From: Microplitis mediator
Lineage: Eukaryota > Arthropoda > Insecta > Hymenoptera > Braconidae
Direction of reading: 5' to 3'
Length of the DNA stretch: 64,000 nucleotides
NCBI RefSeq assembly: GCF_029852145.1
Contig: NC_079973.1
Coordinates: forward strand, 434,001 to 498,000
Below are positions 61,946 to 64,000 of this stretch, in pieces. Position 1 is the stretch's first letter, and each line of letters starts with the position of its first letter. The position numbers were made by a program, and so were the translations under genes. The notes beneath the pieces are model-generated. The model was given only the letters and a program-made list of their open reading frames with translations. It did no database searches and was not told the DNA's origin.

Positions 61946-64000
61946 TTATATGAGATAAAAATTTTGAACAGAAAAAGAATGAAGAGGGTATTCTGCATGG
62001 AGATATTGAAATAAAATGAATATTAAAGAGTGTTAAAAAAAAGAACTGAAGATTAAAAGGGTGGGAGTTGACGCTTACGGGTGATAATCGTGACGATTAT
62101 AATTTATTACTTGTCCCGTCCCATAAGAGGTTGGATGTTCTCATGTCAGCGCATTTGAACTACCCACGCACGCAATGCTGCAACTTAAACTGAGACAGTC
62201 AATATAATATTATAAGCTAAGTATAAGCGATATAATACGAGGATTGTAGAGAGAAAATAATGTGTTGCTATTGATCCAGCCTTGCTGTGTAATGTTAACT
62301 TTTGTTGTTACTGTTGATTCAATTGCGCTCGAGATACAACTTCGTCTCACGATCCAATAGCACTCTCCTTTTATTTACTTCGTGAGAATGTCGCTCAACG
62401 CGAATTTATTTTATTGATTCAAATTTTATTTCTTAGTAATATATATGCTAATTGGAAAATTCGATTTATTTTTTGAATGCTAATGAAAACTGAGGAGTAA
62501 TGTCCCGAGAAAGCATGTTTTTATTCAGTTATGAGATTATAAATTTTATTTAATTACGTGTCAAGTGCAATTTACATATATTTGCATATTAAACACTTGC
62601 CCGGTTTTTTTTATTCATTTTATTTAGAGGCGATATTACTGTTTTTAAAATATTTTTTTTTTTAGAAAACTAGTAGGTGGATCTTGTACGTCATTAGACT
62701 CTGCATTAAATGACCTACTATTTGAGTACTTTACGATAATTACAAGTTCTAAAAAAAATCAGTAAAGATTTAAAATAGTTGAATTATCGTAAATATTGAA
62801 ATTTTTTTCATTAAAATAAATTTACGGAGCGGATAGATAATGAAATTCCGCGTGAAATGGCCTTCGATGAAAGCACTTTCCACCAATTATTTACTAAAAA
62901 ATTAGAAGAGCTAAAAAATGAATTCAAATTTAATAGCTTGACGCTGAACGATGTTGCTTGGACTTCATCTATAACTCGACTGGCCTTATTACGGTATCTA
63001 GCGTACAGTTGGTAGTTCCTAAAAAAATGATTGGTTGACAAAAAAAGCGGCAGTGAACCGAGGCGCGGCCGTGCTGCGCGTGAAACTAACGAGTGGTGAG
63101 CGGTCTACCAGCATCTCTTCTCATCATTATTATCATCATTATTATTATTGTTGTACCTTTACTCTATAGCTTCTTTACCCACATACACAAGCACAATGCA
63201 GCTTGGGTTAAAACTGTAGTAGGTGAATGTCGAGAGAGAAATCATACCGAGCAAGGACGTGATACAACCACACCCCAGACTACTCATCTTATAACTTTCT
63301 ATAAACCGAAAACTGGATCATTTATTACTCTTTACGCGTATCATTATTTTATTATCCACCTTTATCTCAATGTTAAATAATTACACTTCATTCTTTCATT
63401 TCATTTTTTATTTATTACGTAAAAAAATTTTCCGAAAGTTTTTTTATGGGAAAAAATTTTCCATTTCTGTGAATCTGGAATCTTTAACTCTAGTTTTATT
63501 CAGTAAAGAAGCATTTCAAGTATCAAGAATCCGCGTTTCTGACTGACATGTCGACATAGTTTGAGTGCTCAAGATTACTGTAGATTTTTTTTTCTTTTTT
63601 TTTCGAATTGATGCCAATTGGACGATCGGACTTCATCGTACTTCATCGTACTCTCACTTGGCAGTAATTTTTCTAAGAATAAAAAACTGGGACTTGGATT
63701 AGTTTCCACTGAAGCAGGAATGGTTAATTGACATTGTAATTGCAATTGTTACCGTTACTATTATAACTGAGTGAATTTATAATTCAAATAAAAATTATCA
63801 GGCTGTTTGTTTTATCTGAATGAGCTGGTGAGTCTAATTGTCTCTTTGTTCAACCAGTGTAGGTGTTTTATTTATTTTTTACCACGTGCTGACGTCGCGG
63901 GCAAGTTTCTCTTTCATCCGTTAATCGAGTACGAGGTGGAGTCGGTTGATCGGTCTCGCCTATAACTGGAGTAACTAGAGTAACACGAGAGCAACGGTAC
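61946..64000. other. Non-coding, right edge of window
   Basis: A CATCATTATT-type microsatellite lies near 63121-63150. A GC-richer patch at 63050-63110 and the last 150 bases could belong to a promoter outside the window. No gene is supported. Confidence 0.4.

Overview
The window is eukaryotic: strongly A+T-rich, with spliced genes (GT..AG introns of about 65-150 bp), TATA/initiator promoters, AATAAA signals, many microsatellites and short inverted-repeat transposons. Repeat style and promoter type suggest an insect, most likely a hymenopteran such as a parasitoid wasp. That assignment is inference; no marker gene here proves it.

Only one stretch, about 15.4-28.5 kb, holds genes I can support. 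It is a head-to-tail array of five paralogous genes, all on the minus strand and in transcription order G1 (28457-26524), G2 (26231-23816), G3 (23058-21219), G4 (20616-18549), G5 (17339-15463). Each has three exons and two phase-0 introns and encodes 549-576 residues: a signal peptide, then two related cysteine-containing modules (A and B). Each module ends with an ETHYV...G-x-C-(L/F/I)-(L/F/Y)-Q box immediately followed by an intron and then a short half-domain. The protein therefore looks like an internal duplication of a two-exon ancestor in which the intron was duplicated too. I do not recognise the family. Everything seen fits a lineage-specific, secreted, disulfide-bonded, partly N-glycosylated protein family expanded by tandem duplication. 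Venom, teratocyte or provirus-derived effectors are possible contexts but are not shown by the sequence.

Transposon-derived insertions lie between and inside these genes, but only in introns and intergenic DNA: a TTAA-flanked piggyBac-type element between G5 and G4, a 256-bp inverted-repeat element in G4 intron 1, a dispersed repeat in G2 intron 1 and a small inverted-repeat element in G1 intron 2.

The flanks (1-15.4 kb and 28.5-64 kb) contain no protein gene I can support. They hold several repeat families: TA-flanked MITEs with CACAG/CACTG ends (4.5, 32.5, 37.8 and 44.0 kb), a foldback family with four copies (31-46 kb), a 'GGGTAAAAATATTT' dispersed repeat (5.0, 32.4, 46.8, 59.6 kb), other inverted-repeat elements (13.5, 39.7, 56.8, 59.1 kb) and a 239-bp satellite built from about 30-bp subunits (61.1-61.9 kb). 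GC-richer islands near 30.7 and 53-54.4 kb could be promoters or non-coding first exons of genes outside the window.
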